Shown here: positions 1 through 6,624 of the stretch, in pieces
Layout of the letters: the number at the start of each line of letters is the position of its first letter
Position numbering within the stretch: position 1 is the stretch's first letter
Assembly: GCA_036824045.1 (NCBI GenBank)
Contig: DAITAZ010000019.1
Span: forward strand, 6,722 to 70,721
Direction of reading: 5' to 3'
From: DAITAZ01 sp036824045
GTDB taxonomy: Bacteria; Pseudomonadota; Gammaproteobacteria; Burkholderiales; Rhodocyclaceae
Length of the DNA: 64,000 nt
Position numbers and translations under genes: made by a program
Notes under the pieces: model-generated
What the model was told of the DNA's origin: nothing
Database searches by the model: none
What the model saw: only the letters and a program-made list of their open reading frames with translations

Positions 1-859
1 GGATGGCGCCGAACACCACGGTCTCCCATCCTTCGAATGCCGCCAGTGCCTGGGGCAGGGCGGTGAGTAGCACCGCGCCGAGCAACGATCCATATACCGA
101 AGCCATGCCCCCGATCACCACCATGGTCACCAGTTCGATGGAATGGAAAAAGTCCGCAAAGCCGGGGCTGACAAAGCCCACGTAATGCGCCGTCACGCTT
201 CCCATCAGGCTCGCGAACATGGCCGAGAGCACGAAGATGGCGACCTTGTAGCGTGCCACGTCCACCCCAACCACCTGGGCGGCCACTTCCGAACCATGGA
301 GGGCTCTCAAAGCGCGGCCGAAGGGTGAGTCGATCAGGTTGAGAGAGGCCCACACCGACACGGCCAGCAGCGCGGCAATCACCCAATACCAGTGGCGGTC
401 GCTACTGAGTTCAAAACCGAACAGCCCCATGGCGGGTACCGGCATGCCATCCGGCCCCCCGGTCCACTGGGCCTCGTTGCGCAGCGCGATGCTGAGGATG
501 ATGCCCAGCCCCAGGGTGGCCATGGCCAGGTAATGCCCCTTGAGCTTGAAGATCGGGCGGGCCACCAGCGCCGCCAGCAAACCCGTGGCAACGGCGCCGG
601 CGACCATCGCGGGCAGCGGATGCCAGCCAAAATGGGTCGGGAGCACCGCCGAGGCGTACGCGCCAATGCCCAGAAAGCCCGCGTGCCCGAGACTGATCTG
701 TCCGGCAAAGCCGATGAGTAGATTGAGGCCGAGCACGATCACGGCGTTGATCGCCATGCGGATGGCCAGATCCAGATAGAAACTGTTGGGCAGCACCCAG
801 GGGAGCACCAGCAGTACGGCGATGACCAGATAGAGGCCGAAATAGGGGTTTTTCTTCAT
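1..859 (-). CDS. livM: Branched-chain amino acid-type ABC transporter permease, LivM family (3' end outside window)
   Basis: Reading the minus strand from the ATG at 859 gives MKKNPYFGLYLVIAV and then an open frame to the window edge, so the C-terminus is missing. Hydrophobic segments alternate with short loops, and LNLLIGFAGQISLGHAGF near the N-terminus is the LivM-family signature. In LivHMGF systems this is the second inner-membrane permease. It starts two bases after the livH stop, so the pair is co-transcribed and probably translationally coupled. Its place beside aromatic-acid genes suggests uptake of an aromatic acid rather than leucine (inference). The ATPase genes livG and livF would be expected just outside the window. 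Confidence 0.9.
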   Translation of the reverse strand, partial: MKKNPYFGLYLVIAVLLVLPWVLPNSFYLDLAIRMAINAVIVLGLNLLIGFAGQISLGHAGFLGIGAYASAVLPTHFGWHPLPAMVAGAVATGLLAALVARPIFKLKGHYLAMATLGLGIILSIALRNEAQWTGGPDGMPVPAMGLFGFELSSDRHWYWVIAALLAVSVWASLNLIDSPFGRALRALHGSEVAAQVVGVDVARYKVAIFVLSAMFASLMGSVTAHYVGFVSPGFADFFHSIELVTMVVIGGMASVYGSLLGAVLLTALPQALAAFEGWETVVFGAI

Positions 860-861
860 GC

Positions 862-1740
862 TCACACCCGGTCTGTGGATTTGCCGCCGAGCAGGCCGCG
901 CGGCATGAAAAACAGGATGAGCAGGATGAGCACGAAGGGGATCGCGTCCTTGTAGGCCGAAGAAATGTAGCCCGCGCCCATGGCCTCCAGCACGCCCACC
1001 AGAAGGCCTCCCACCACGGCCCCCAGGCCGTTGCCCAGCCCCCCCACCACTGCGGCGACGAAGCCCTTCAGCCCGAGCATGATCCCCACGTCGTAGGAGG
1101 TCAGCGTGATCGGCGTGAGCAGGATGCCCCCCAGTGCGCCCAAGGCGGCAGACATGGCAAAGCTCATGAACAGCACCCAACTGGTATTGATTCCCACCAG
1201 TTCCGCGGCCAGCCGGTTGAAAGAGGTGGCCAGCATGGCCTTGCCTTGCAGCGTCCGATTGAAGTAGTACCACAGCGCCACCACCACCAGGGCGGTCACC
1301 CCCAGCACCCAGAGGCTCTGGGGCAGCAGGGTCGCGCCCAGCACCTCGATCGGCTCTTCGCCTGAGAACGGAGGCAGGCTGAATGTCCCCTTGCCCAGCC
1401 ACACCTGCACCAAGCCTCGGATCACGAGGGAGGCGCCGATGGTAATGATGATCAGGGTGACGGTCTCCGCCCCCTTCACCGGTTCAATCGCCACTTTCTC
1501 CATCAGGACGCCCACCACGGCGGGTATCAGGATTGCCAGCACCAGCGTTGCCGGCAACGGCAGCCCGGCTTGGCTGAACAGCACCGCCAGCATGCCGCCG
1601 AGCATGATGAACTCGCCCTGAGCAAAGTTGATCACGTGGCTAGCGTTGTAGATCAGGGTGAAGCCGAGGGCTGCCAGCGCATAGGTGGCGCCGACGGTTA
1701 CGCCTGAAAACAGGAATTGCAGGAACTGGGAGGTCATCAT
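862..1740 (-). CDS. livH: Branched-chain amino acid-type ABC transporter permease, LivH family
   Basis: The 292-residue protein has about eight predicted membrane segments. It carries the LivH hallmarks TLIYNASHVINFAQGEF near residue 30 and GLKGFVAAVVGGLGNGLGAVVGG in the C-terminal half. It forms the inner-membrane channel with LivM. A GGAGG ribosome-binding site lies just upstream of the ATG-ATG start. The gene heads a minus-strand unit read from a good sigma-70-like promoter at 1834-1862, which contains a candidate PaaX operator. The likely partner binding protein is encoded at 12477-13622 at the far end of the divergent operon. Substrate is inferred from context to be an aromatic acid. Confidence 0.93.
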   Translation of the reverse strand: MMTSQFLQFLFSGVTVGATYALAALGFTLIYNASHVINFAQGEFIMLGGMLAVLFSQAGLPLPATLVLAILIPAVVGVLMEKVAIEPVKGAETVTLIIITIGASLVIRGLVQVWLGKGTFSLPPFSGEEPIEVLGATLLPQSLWVLGVTALVVVALWYYFNRTLQGKAMLATSFNRLAAELVGINTSWVLFMSFAMSAALGALGGILLTPITLTSYDVGIMLGLKGFVAAVVGGLGNGLGAVVGGLLVGVLEAMGAGYISSAYKDAIPFVLILLILFFMPRGLLGGKSTDRV

Positions 1741-1833
1741 CGGCCTCCGCCGGATGAAGCTGGACCTTGGAACATCTCTCCTCCTTGACGCAGCCCTTGG
1801 GGCAGGTTCTGTATTGTGGAATTTCTTCTGTCT

Positions 1834-1862
1834 ATTAGAACTGATACAAAAATCACAGTCAA
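1834..1862 (-). promoter_or_regulatory. Sigma-70-like promoter for livHM
   Basis: On the minus strand, TTGACT (1857-1862) is followed after 17 bases by TCTAAT (1834-1839). That is one mismatch to each consensus hexamer at ideal spacing. It lies about 95 bases upstream of the livH start. One half-site of the candidate PaaX operator (1842-1848) falls inside the spacer, and the other lies just upstream of the -35. Confidence 0.6.
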
Positions 1863-1879
1863 TAGAAAAATATGTATCG
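1842..1879. promoter_or_regulatory. Candidate PaaX operator at the livH promoter
   Basis: TGATACA (1842-1848) and TGTATCG (1873-1879) form an inverted repeat separated by 24 bases, flanking the -35 of the livH promoter. The architecture resembles the split E. coli PaaX operator (TGATTC, a spacer of about 27-28, GAATCA). Two related sites in this window have 26 bases between the same heptamers, and a third (6465-6504) fits the spacing with one mismatch. Confidence 0.55.
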
Positions 1880-1964
1880 CTTTAAGGGGGCGTCGAATCC
1901 GCGTCCATTCCGCACGAGGATGTGCCTAATGAGGACAAGAATGAATGTTTTGCGGCCAATGATT

Positions 1965-2004
1965 TGATACACACAGATTTGGTGTTTTTCTTGTGTGTGT
2001 ATCG
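1965..2004. promoter_or_regulatory. Second candidate PaaX operator / extended inverted repeat downstream of the IclR gene
   Basis: TGATACA (1965-1971) and TGTATCG (1998-2004) are separated by exactly 26 bases. The arms extend to GATACACACA and TGTGTGTATC, a perfect 10-base inverted repeat. It lies just downstream of the IclR gene and about 86 bases upstream of the 1842-1879 site, which would suit cooperative binding. The long arms could also form an RNA hairpin at the end of the iclR transcript, so the assignment is not exclusive. Confidence 0.45.
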
Positions 2005-2052
2005 TGCAATACGCCCCGGCCGGGAGGGCCGGGGGCGCTCTCGACGCGGTGC

Positions 2053-2856
2053 TCAGTCGATGACTGGGGGGGCGCCCAGGCGGGCTGAGAGGCGGGTTGC
2101 TGCGGCGAGTAATGCGCGGATCGCGGCACTGTCGGGGGACATGTCGATGGAGCCTTCTACCCCCACCAGTACCAATGTCAGGGTGATCTCGTTCTTGAAA
2201 TTGAACACTGGCGCGGCGACGGCCTCCACGCCCCGAACCGCGTAGCGGCTGCCGGTGATGGCAGCGTAGCCCCGGGCGCGCACCTCGGCCAGTACAGCTT
2301 GGGCCCCGTCCAGGCTGGTAATGCCCTCCGGTGCCTTGCCCTGGGCAATCTCCGCCTTGATCAGCGGCAAGGTGCGCGCCTCCGGGAGCCACGCGGCAAA
2401 CACCTGCCCGGAGGCGGAGGAGAGCATGCCCAGGGTCGTGCCGGTCACCACGTTGACCGTGATGGCGCGCCGAGGCCGCTCCCAGCGCACGACCACCGGG
2501 CCGATATCGCTCCAGACCACCAGGGCGGTGGTTTCGTTTACTTCGTCGCGCAATTCGGCAATGGCGGAGAGCCCAAGCCGCACCCGGTCCAGACGGTCCA
2601 GCGCCACCAGCCCCAGGTTGAGTGCAAAGGGGCCCAGGTTGTAGCGGGACGTTGCCGGGTCCTGTTCCACGAGCCCGCTGCGGATCAGGCTCACCAGATA
2701 GCGATGCGCTTTGGAGGGGGGCATCTCGGCAGCGGCGGCGATGTCCTTGAGCATCATGGAGCGGTTGCCGCCCACCATGGCGCGCAGGATCTGCATGCCC
2801 ACCTCGAGGGACTGGACGCCGTGCTTGCCTTCGAGTTCTTCAGGAACGAGGTTCAT
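2053..2856 (-). CDS. IclR-family transcriptional regulator
   Basis: The 267-residue protein has the usual IclR layout. An N-terminal winged helix-turn-helix (about residues 12-75, with LKDIAAAAEMPPSKAHRYLVSL as the recognition region) is followed by a C-terminal GAF-like effector domain containing GMLSSASGQVFAAWLP and YAAITGSRYAVRGVEAVAAPVF. IclR proteins of aromatic clusters bind aromatic acids or their CoA esters and act as activators or repressors. The gene lies between paaX and livH, so it probably controls uptake or the cluster as a whole. A 9-base inverted repeat directly before its start codon suggests autoregulation. The effector cannot be read from sequence. Confidence 0.92.
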   Translation of the reverse strand: MNLVPEELEGKHGVQSLEVGMQILRAMVGGNRSMMLKDIAAAAEMPPSKAHRYLVSLIRSGLVEQDPATSRYNLGPFALNLGLVALDRLDRVRLGLSAIAELRDEVNETTALVVWSDIGPVVVRWERPRRAITVNVVTGTTLGMLSSASGQVFAAWLPEARTLPLIKAEIAQGKAPEGITSLDGAQAVLAEVRARGYAAITGSRYAVRGVEAVAAPVFNFKNEITLTLVLVGVEGSIDMSPDSAAIRALLAAATRLSARLGAPPVID

Positions 2857-2858
2857 GG

Positions 2859-2896
2859 GATTCCATATGGCAACATTGGTTACGCTTTATGGAATC
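2859..2896. promoter_or_regulatory. Inverted repeat at the iclR start, candidate autoregulatory operator
   Basis: GATTCCATA (2859-2867) and TATGGAATC (2888-2896) are perfect 9-base arms separated by 20 bases. The left arm also begins a compact TTCCATATGGCAA element resembling IclR-family boxes. The repeat ends three bases before the iclR start codon, so a bound protein or an RNA hairpin could block expression. Confidence 0.45.
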
Positions 2897-2978
2897 TAAG
2901 CACAAGGGCGGGCGCAGGGCAATGCCGCGAACGCCGCCGGGCGTGAGACGAGCGGGCAACGCGGCAGGAGGCCTGGGT

Positions 2979-3932
2979 TCAGGCTGGCTCTGCCAAGGGG
3001 TCGGCTTCCCGGAAACGCTCCAGAAGCAGCGGCGCGGCCAGGGGGATGCGGCCATCGGCGAGCTGAAAATGCTGGTCCAGGTGGCGCTCCGACGGGGGAA
3101 GCAGCCGGCGGTAAAGCTCCTTGCACAGGAGCCTCGCCCTGTGGCCGGGCCAGTCGGAGGGGAGCAGCACATCGGGGAGTTCCGGGTCTCGCAGGAGCAG
3201 GCGGCGGTAGTCGTGAATGAGCAGGATGCGCAGCAGGAAAGCGCTTTCGCCATCCACTTCGCCATGGCCCTCGGCGCGGAGCTGTTCCAGGACGGGTTGA
3301 TAGCGGGTGACGAATTCCCCGTACACGCCGCCTAACCGTTCCAGGTTCCAGGCGCGATGCACCATCTCGATATCGCTGGCGGCGTTGCTGAACCGGGCGT
3401 CCGCCGCCAGCAAGGGCTTGAGCTTGTCGAGCACGTCTTCCAGCCCCTCCGCGATGAGGGCGTCGAAAGCGGTCGTCAGATCCGCTCCTGGGTGTACGAA
3501 GCAGTCGCCACCCAGGACGCCAAACCCTTGCCAGAACAACGCCCGCCGCAGGGCCTCCCGTTGTTTGGCCGAAAGCTCCCCCACGGTGAGGATCAGGCGC
3601 CAGCGATGGTCCCAGCGCGGTGCGCTGGAGGCGTAAATGTGTCGGGAGGCTTCTTCAAACCGGCGCTGTCCCGAAGCGGTCAGGAGATAGTCCGTCCGCC
3701 GTCCCGAGGGCTCCGTGCGCAGCCACTCTTCCTTGGCCAGGCGGAACACGGAGGTGCGGATCAGCCGTTCATTGAGATTCAGGGGCTCGAGCAGCCGGAT
3801 CAGGCTGCCCAGCCATATCCGGCTGCCCCGGGGGAGGACGGCATCGCCGAACACCGAGATGATGATGGACCCCGCCTGGACACGGTCTTGCTGGCGGAAA
3901 TCGTCCAAGCGTTTCTGCAGGGGGGAAAGCAC
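2979..3932 (-). CDS. paaX: Phenylacetic acid degradation operon repressor PaaX
   Basis: From the GTG at 3932 the protein is 317 residues, the usual PaaX length. The N-terminal winged helix includes SIIISVFGDAVLPRGSRIWLGSLIRLLEPLNLNERLIRTSVFRL, typical of PaaX. The C-terminal region carries LLIHDYRRLLLRDPELPDVLLPSDWPG, the family signature. PaaX represses paa genes and is released by phenylacetyl-CoA. An upstream in-frame ATG at 4001 would add 23 residues of unlikely sequence, so the GTG is preferred. The gene follows the reductase on the same strand. Four split TGATAC-type repeats in the divergent and liv promoters are its probable operators. Confidence 0.93.
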   Translation of the reverse strand: MLSPLQKRLDDFRQQDRVQAGSIIISVFGDAVLPRGSRIWLGSLIRLLEPLNLNERLIRTSVFRLAKEEWLRTEPSGRRTDYLLTASGQRRFEEASRHIYASSAPRWDHRWRLILTVGELSAKQREALRRALFWQGFGVLGGDCFVHPGADLTTAFDALIAEGLEDVLDKLKPLLAADARFSNAASDIEMVHRAWNLERLGGVYGEFVTRYQPVLEQLRAEGHGEVDGESAFLLRILLIHDYRRLLLRDPELPDVLLPSDWPGHRARLLCKELYRRLLPPSERHLDQHFQLADGRIPLAAPLLLERFREADPLAEPA

Positions 3933-4023
3933 TTGATTTGCCTGAGGTTTCTTGTGCGGACCCCGACAGTGTAGCGAATCCCCCCCGCTTCTGGATAGCA
4001 TGACGGGTGACAGGCGCCTGCAT

Positions 4024-5073
4024 TTACAGCTTGAGCAGGTGATCGGCGTCTGGCACTTCCGGTTGTTGCTGGCTGAAAAACCCCTCGGTGTGGATCAGCT
4101 CAGGACGGGCGTTGAGGGCAGTGGTGACACGGACGCAGGTATCGACGAAATCCGGACTGCCGGCGGCGAAGATGGTGTGCTTGGAAAGGTCCGGGAAAAG
4201 CCCGGGCAGGACCGCATCCACCCGACCTGACAGATAACCTTCCTTCTCCTCCCGGGTGAGTGTGATCTTGAAGTCGAAATTGCGGTGCTTGGTTCGCCAC
4301 CAGGCCATCATGCCCTGGCTGTACACGTCAGCTTCGGTCCGGGCCGAAAAGAGCAGGGTGACGGGGCGGCGGAAGCCCCGGCGCAGCGCGGCTTCCGCCA
4401 GCGCCAGGATGGGCGCCAATCCTGTGCCTGCGGCCAGGCACAGCACAGGGGTGTCCACCGACGGATCGCCGATGAATGTGCCATAGGCGCCGGAAACCTT
4501 GAGACTGTCCCCAATGCGCACCGTGTCGTGAATCCAATGGCTGGTCAGTCCGCCTTCGGCTCGCGCCACCTGCAGCACCAGCTCGCCATCGGGCCGGGGA
4601 GCGTTGGAGATGGAATAGGCACGGGCGGGAATGCCGTTGCGCGGATCTCCCAGGGTGACATACTGCCCCGGCCAGTAGCGGATTGGCTGACCCACCGGGC
4701 GGAGACGCAGTTCCACCACCCGTTCGGCGATGGCGCGCTTGTCCACGGTGACGAAGAGGGCATTCTCCCGGGGAGGGAAAAGCTTGGGCTTGGCATCCTC
4801 GGTGCCCCACTCGATCACCAGTTCGTCTGAAATGGGCTTGGCCATGCACATGAGGCCATAACCCTGGCGGCGCTCCTCCTGGCTGAGCGCCATGTCCAGC
4901 ACCATGCCCTGGTCGAACTGGCCCGAGACTACCTTGACCTTGCATTCGCCGCAGGCGCCCGCGCGGCAATTGTTGGGCAGTGCATAGCCGGACTTTTCCA
5001 GTGCCATCAGCACCGTATCGCCGAAAGAGCAGTCCACCGACTTGCCCGAGGGCTGCATGATGATGCGTGCCAT
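4024..5073 (-). CDS. Oxygenase reductase component: [2Fe-2S] ferredoxin, FAD and NAD(P)H domains
   Basis: The 349-residue protein has three domains. The N-terminal plant-type ferredoxin has Cys36, Cys41, Cys44 and Cys76 (CRAGACGEC). The FAD domain carries RAYSISN at 151-157, and the NAD(P)H domain carries GTGLAP at 216-221. This is the order of phenol hydroxylase, toluene monooxygenase and BenC-type reductases. PaaE, the reductase of the phenylacetyl-CoA epoxidase, has its ferredoxin domain at the C-terminus, so this protein is not PaaE. It moves electrons from NAD(P)H to an oxygenase, and the diiron protein encoded immediately upstream is the obvious partner (inference). Confidence 0.93.
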   Translation of the reverse strand: MARIIMQPSGKSVDCSFGDTVLMALEKSGYALPNNCRAGACGECKVKVVSGQFDQGMVLDMALSQEERRQGYGLMCMAKPISDELVIEWGTEDAKPKLFPPRENALFVTVDKRAIAERVVELRLRPVGQPIRYWPGQYVTLGDPRNGIPARAYSISNAPRPDGELVLQVARAEGGLTSHWIHDTVRIGDSLKVSGAYGTFIGDPSVDTPVLCLAAGTGLAPILALAEAALRRGFRRPVTLLFSARTEADVYSQGMMAWWRTKHRNFDFKITLTREEKEGYLSGRVDAVLPGLFPDLSKHTIFAAGSPDFVDTCVRVTTALNARPELIHTEGFFSQQQPEVPDADHLLKL

Positions 5074-5107
5074 TGTCTTCCCCCTGTGGAGTGGTCTTGT
5101 TCGTGCT

Positions 5108-5143
5108 GCGGCGGGCTGCCCCCCGGGAGGGGGTGCCCGCCGC
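5108..5143 (-). repeat. Very stable GC hairpin between the diiron and reductase genes
   Basis: Arms GCGGCGGGC (5108-5116) and GCCCGCCGC (5135-5143) are perfect, and the inner sequence continues pairing through a C-run and a G-run around GGGA. No T-run follows in the direction of transcription, so it is not a standard terminator. It fills the 100-base gap between two genes of one operon and may set different mRNA stability or translation for the two products. Confidence 0.6.
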
Positions 5144-5173
5144 GCTATTATGGGTTGCGAGTGGTGAAACGGA

Positions 5174-6202
5174 TCAGAAGACCGGGATGATGTCTTCCAT
5201 TTCCACGTCGGAGATTTCCTGGCCGGTAATGCCCACTTCGGGGATGGCGGGGAAGGGGATGTTGTAGCGATCCAGCACGCCCTTCAGGTTGATCATGGCG
5301 TTGCGCCAGTTCTCCAGCTTGGCTTCGTAGGTGGGGATGCCGAAGCCGGCGCCCCGGGCCACTTCTTCGGCTTCCCGCTGGTTGGCGATGAAGTCGCCGG
5401 GCAGATCCCAGAATTCCATGGGAGGCTCGAAGAGCACGGCGGAGAGGAAAAGGTAACCGGCGCGAATCTGCTTGGTCACCACCGCTTTGGTGGCGTCGTC
5501 CAGGCCGGGGTAATCCCGCTCCATCACCGCCATGCAGATGGCCATGTGGCGGCCTTCGTCACGACCGATGTTGCGGAAGCCTTCCTTGAAGACGGCTTCA
5601 CGGGAGTTGTCGTACATCTGCTTGAAGATGGTGGCGGCAGCGATTTCGCCCATCAGGAAGGAGCTGAAGAGCACGGCCAGGTCGTACTTGGGCACGGCCT
5701 GCTTGTAGCCGGTCCAGTAGCGGCCGCCATTGAAGTACAGCCAGTGCACGTTCTTCTGCAGGCGCTTGCCCAGTTCGGTCTTGGGCTGATAGGTCAGCGG
5801 ATCGGGGTGCCCCAAAAGTTTGGTGATCGCCAGGCCACACATGATTTCGTGGTTCTGCTCGTCGCGGGTGACGGAGAAGAAGCACTTGCGCACCGGGTCT
5901 TCCTCGTGCACTTCGTAGGTCTTGATCAGCGCCTCGGCGAATACCGGGGGCGCGGAGGCGTCAAAGACCGACAGCAGACTCCACCAGTAGGCGATGGATT
6001 CCCGTTCTTCCCACGTGTAGCTCTCCACATCCAGGGTATCCCAAGGCAGCTTTTCCGGATCCCAGTTCTCACGCAGGGCGGCCTCCCACACTTCCTGCAG
6101 CTTCTTGGTCTTGCTGTTCCAGGACAGCGGATAGACGTTGGGCTGGGGCGTGGCCGGGGGCAACTCCATCTTGTCTGCAAATCGTTCCTTGTGACTGGAC
6201 AT
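5174..6202 (-). CDS. R2-like diiron-carboxylate protein, probable oxygenase component
   Basis: The 342-residue protein shows the four-helix diiron ligand pattern of the ribonucleotide reductase R2/ferritin-like superfamily: Glu90, E115-x2-H118 (TRDEQNHE), Glu186 (LMGEIAAA) and E216-x2-H219 (GRDEGRHM). Spacing is R2-like. There is no RNR large subunit nearby. It is encoded with a ferredoxin-FAD reductase in a phenylacetate-type cluster, so oxygenation of an aromatic acid or its CoA ester is the likeliest role (inference). It does not resemble PaaA and is shorter than BoxB. An AGGAG ribosome-binding site precedes the ATG. The exact substrate and family name are not recognised. Confidence 0.8.
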   Translation of the reverse strand: MSSHKERFADKMELPPATPQPNVYPLSWNSKTKKLQEVWEAALRENWDPEKLPWDTLDVESYTWEERESIAYWWSLLSVFDASAPPVFAEALIKTYEVHEEDPVRKCFFSVTRDEQNHEIMCGLAITKLLGHPDPLTYQPKTELGKRLQKNVHWLYFNGGRYWTGYKQAVPKYDLAVLFSSFLMGEIAAATIFKQMYDNSREAVFKEGFRNIGRDEGRHMAICMAVMERDYPGLDDATKAVVTKQIRAGYLFLSAVLFEPPMEFWDLPGDFIANQREAEEVARGAGFGIPTYEAKLENWRNAMINLKGVLDRYNIPFPAIPEVGITGQEISDVEMEDIIPVF

Positions 6203-6265
6203 GGTCTCTCCTTCTCATGGAATGTGGTGTGGCAACGGGCAAACCCTCCGGTTTGTACCTTTATC

Positions 6266-6292
6266 GTGATACAAAATAACTTTACATGTCAA
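6266..6292 (-). promoter_or_regulatory. Promoter of the diiron-reductase-paaX operon
   Basis: On the minus strand a perfect TTGACA (6287-6292) is followed by a weak TATCAC (6266-6271) at 15-base spacing. Other spacings give poorer -10 hexamers. The -35 lies between the two half-sites of the candidate PaaX operator, and the -10 overlaps one of them. Confidence 0.4.
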
Positions 6293-6306
6293 CATTTAAT
6301 GTATCG
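6267..6306. promoter_or_regulatory. Candidate PaaX operator, diiron-gene side
   Basis: TGATACA (6267-6273) and TGTATCG (6300-6306) are separated by exactly 26 bases, equivalent to TGATAC-N28-GTATCG. Spacing and half-sites match the copy at 1965-2004. The geometry over -10 and -35 is the same as at the livH promoter, as expected for repression. Confidence 0.6.
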
Positions 6307-6447
6307 CAATGTGCGGCTTTGGTCCGGTGCTTGGTCGTGCCGTTTCTGGATTTTAGTCGGCAGAAGCGACAAATTCTAGTTTCAACTGTATGAAAAAATT
6401 GAAGTTACGTAAATAGAAATTGGTTTCTGACTAAAGAATTTCATGGG

Positions 6448-6463
6448 TTTTGCGTTGCACAAA
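6448..6463. promoter_or_regulatory. 16-mer shared with the acs upstream region
   Basis: TTTTGCGTTGCACAAA here matches TTGTGCGTTGCACCAA at 32026-32041 in 14 of 16 positions. Both copies lie upstream of a CoA-linked metabolic gene. It may be a binding site for a common acyl-CoA or acetate-responsive regulator; the factor is unknown. Confidence 0.3.
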
Positions 6464-6464
6464 G

Positions 6465-6504
6465 CGATACTTGTGCTTGACTTGAATCTCTGCGCTTTGT
6501 AACG
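6465..6504. promoter_or_regulatory. Candidate PaaX operator, paaN side
   Basis: CGATAC (6465-6470) and GTAACG (6499-6504) are separated by exactly 28 bases. The right half has one mismatch to the GTATCG of the other copies. The -35 of the paaN promoter lies between the half-sites and the -10 overlaps the right one. Confidence 0.5.
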
Positions 6505-6505
6505 T
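6477..6505 (+). promoter_or_regulatory. Sigma-70-like promoter for the paaN operon
   Basis: TTGACT (6477-6482) is followed after 17 bases by TAACGT (6500-6505), about 120 bases upstream of the paaN ATG. It is placed inside a candidate PaaX operator just as the livH promoter is. Confidence 0.45.
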
Positions 6506-6624
6506 TGTGGCTGTCGAGCAAGCGGCCGGCCTGCATGCGGGGGCTATTGCGCCGCAGCAAGCCGGGCGCTGCCTCCCCGGGCGGAGGCTGGTGCCGCGCA
6601 ACCAGAACAGGAGACAAGAACACC

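Larger units (their letters stand above)
1741..2052. other. Non-coding regulatory gap between livH and the IclR gene
   Basis: The 312 bases are markedly more AT-rich than the surroundings. They hold the livH promoter and two TGATACA/TGTATCG inverted repeats, listed separately. No convincing gene is seen: the open frames here have no family signature and lie over the repeats. Confidence 0.7.
6203..6624. other. Divergent regulatory region between the diiron gene and paaN
   Basis: The 422 bases are AT-rich in the middle. They contain a promoter and candidate PaaX operator for each direction plus a 16-mer shared with the acs upstream region, all listed separately. A TTG/GTG-started extension of paaN into 6505-6624 is possible, but no family-like sequence supports it. 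Confidence 0.7.

Noticed and set aside
5174..6202. Diiron protein as a genuine ribonucleotide reductase small subunit
   Set aside because: No NrdA-like large subunit is nearby and it shares an operon with a ferredoxin reductase and PaaX; still to be settled by phylogeny.
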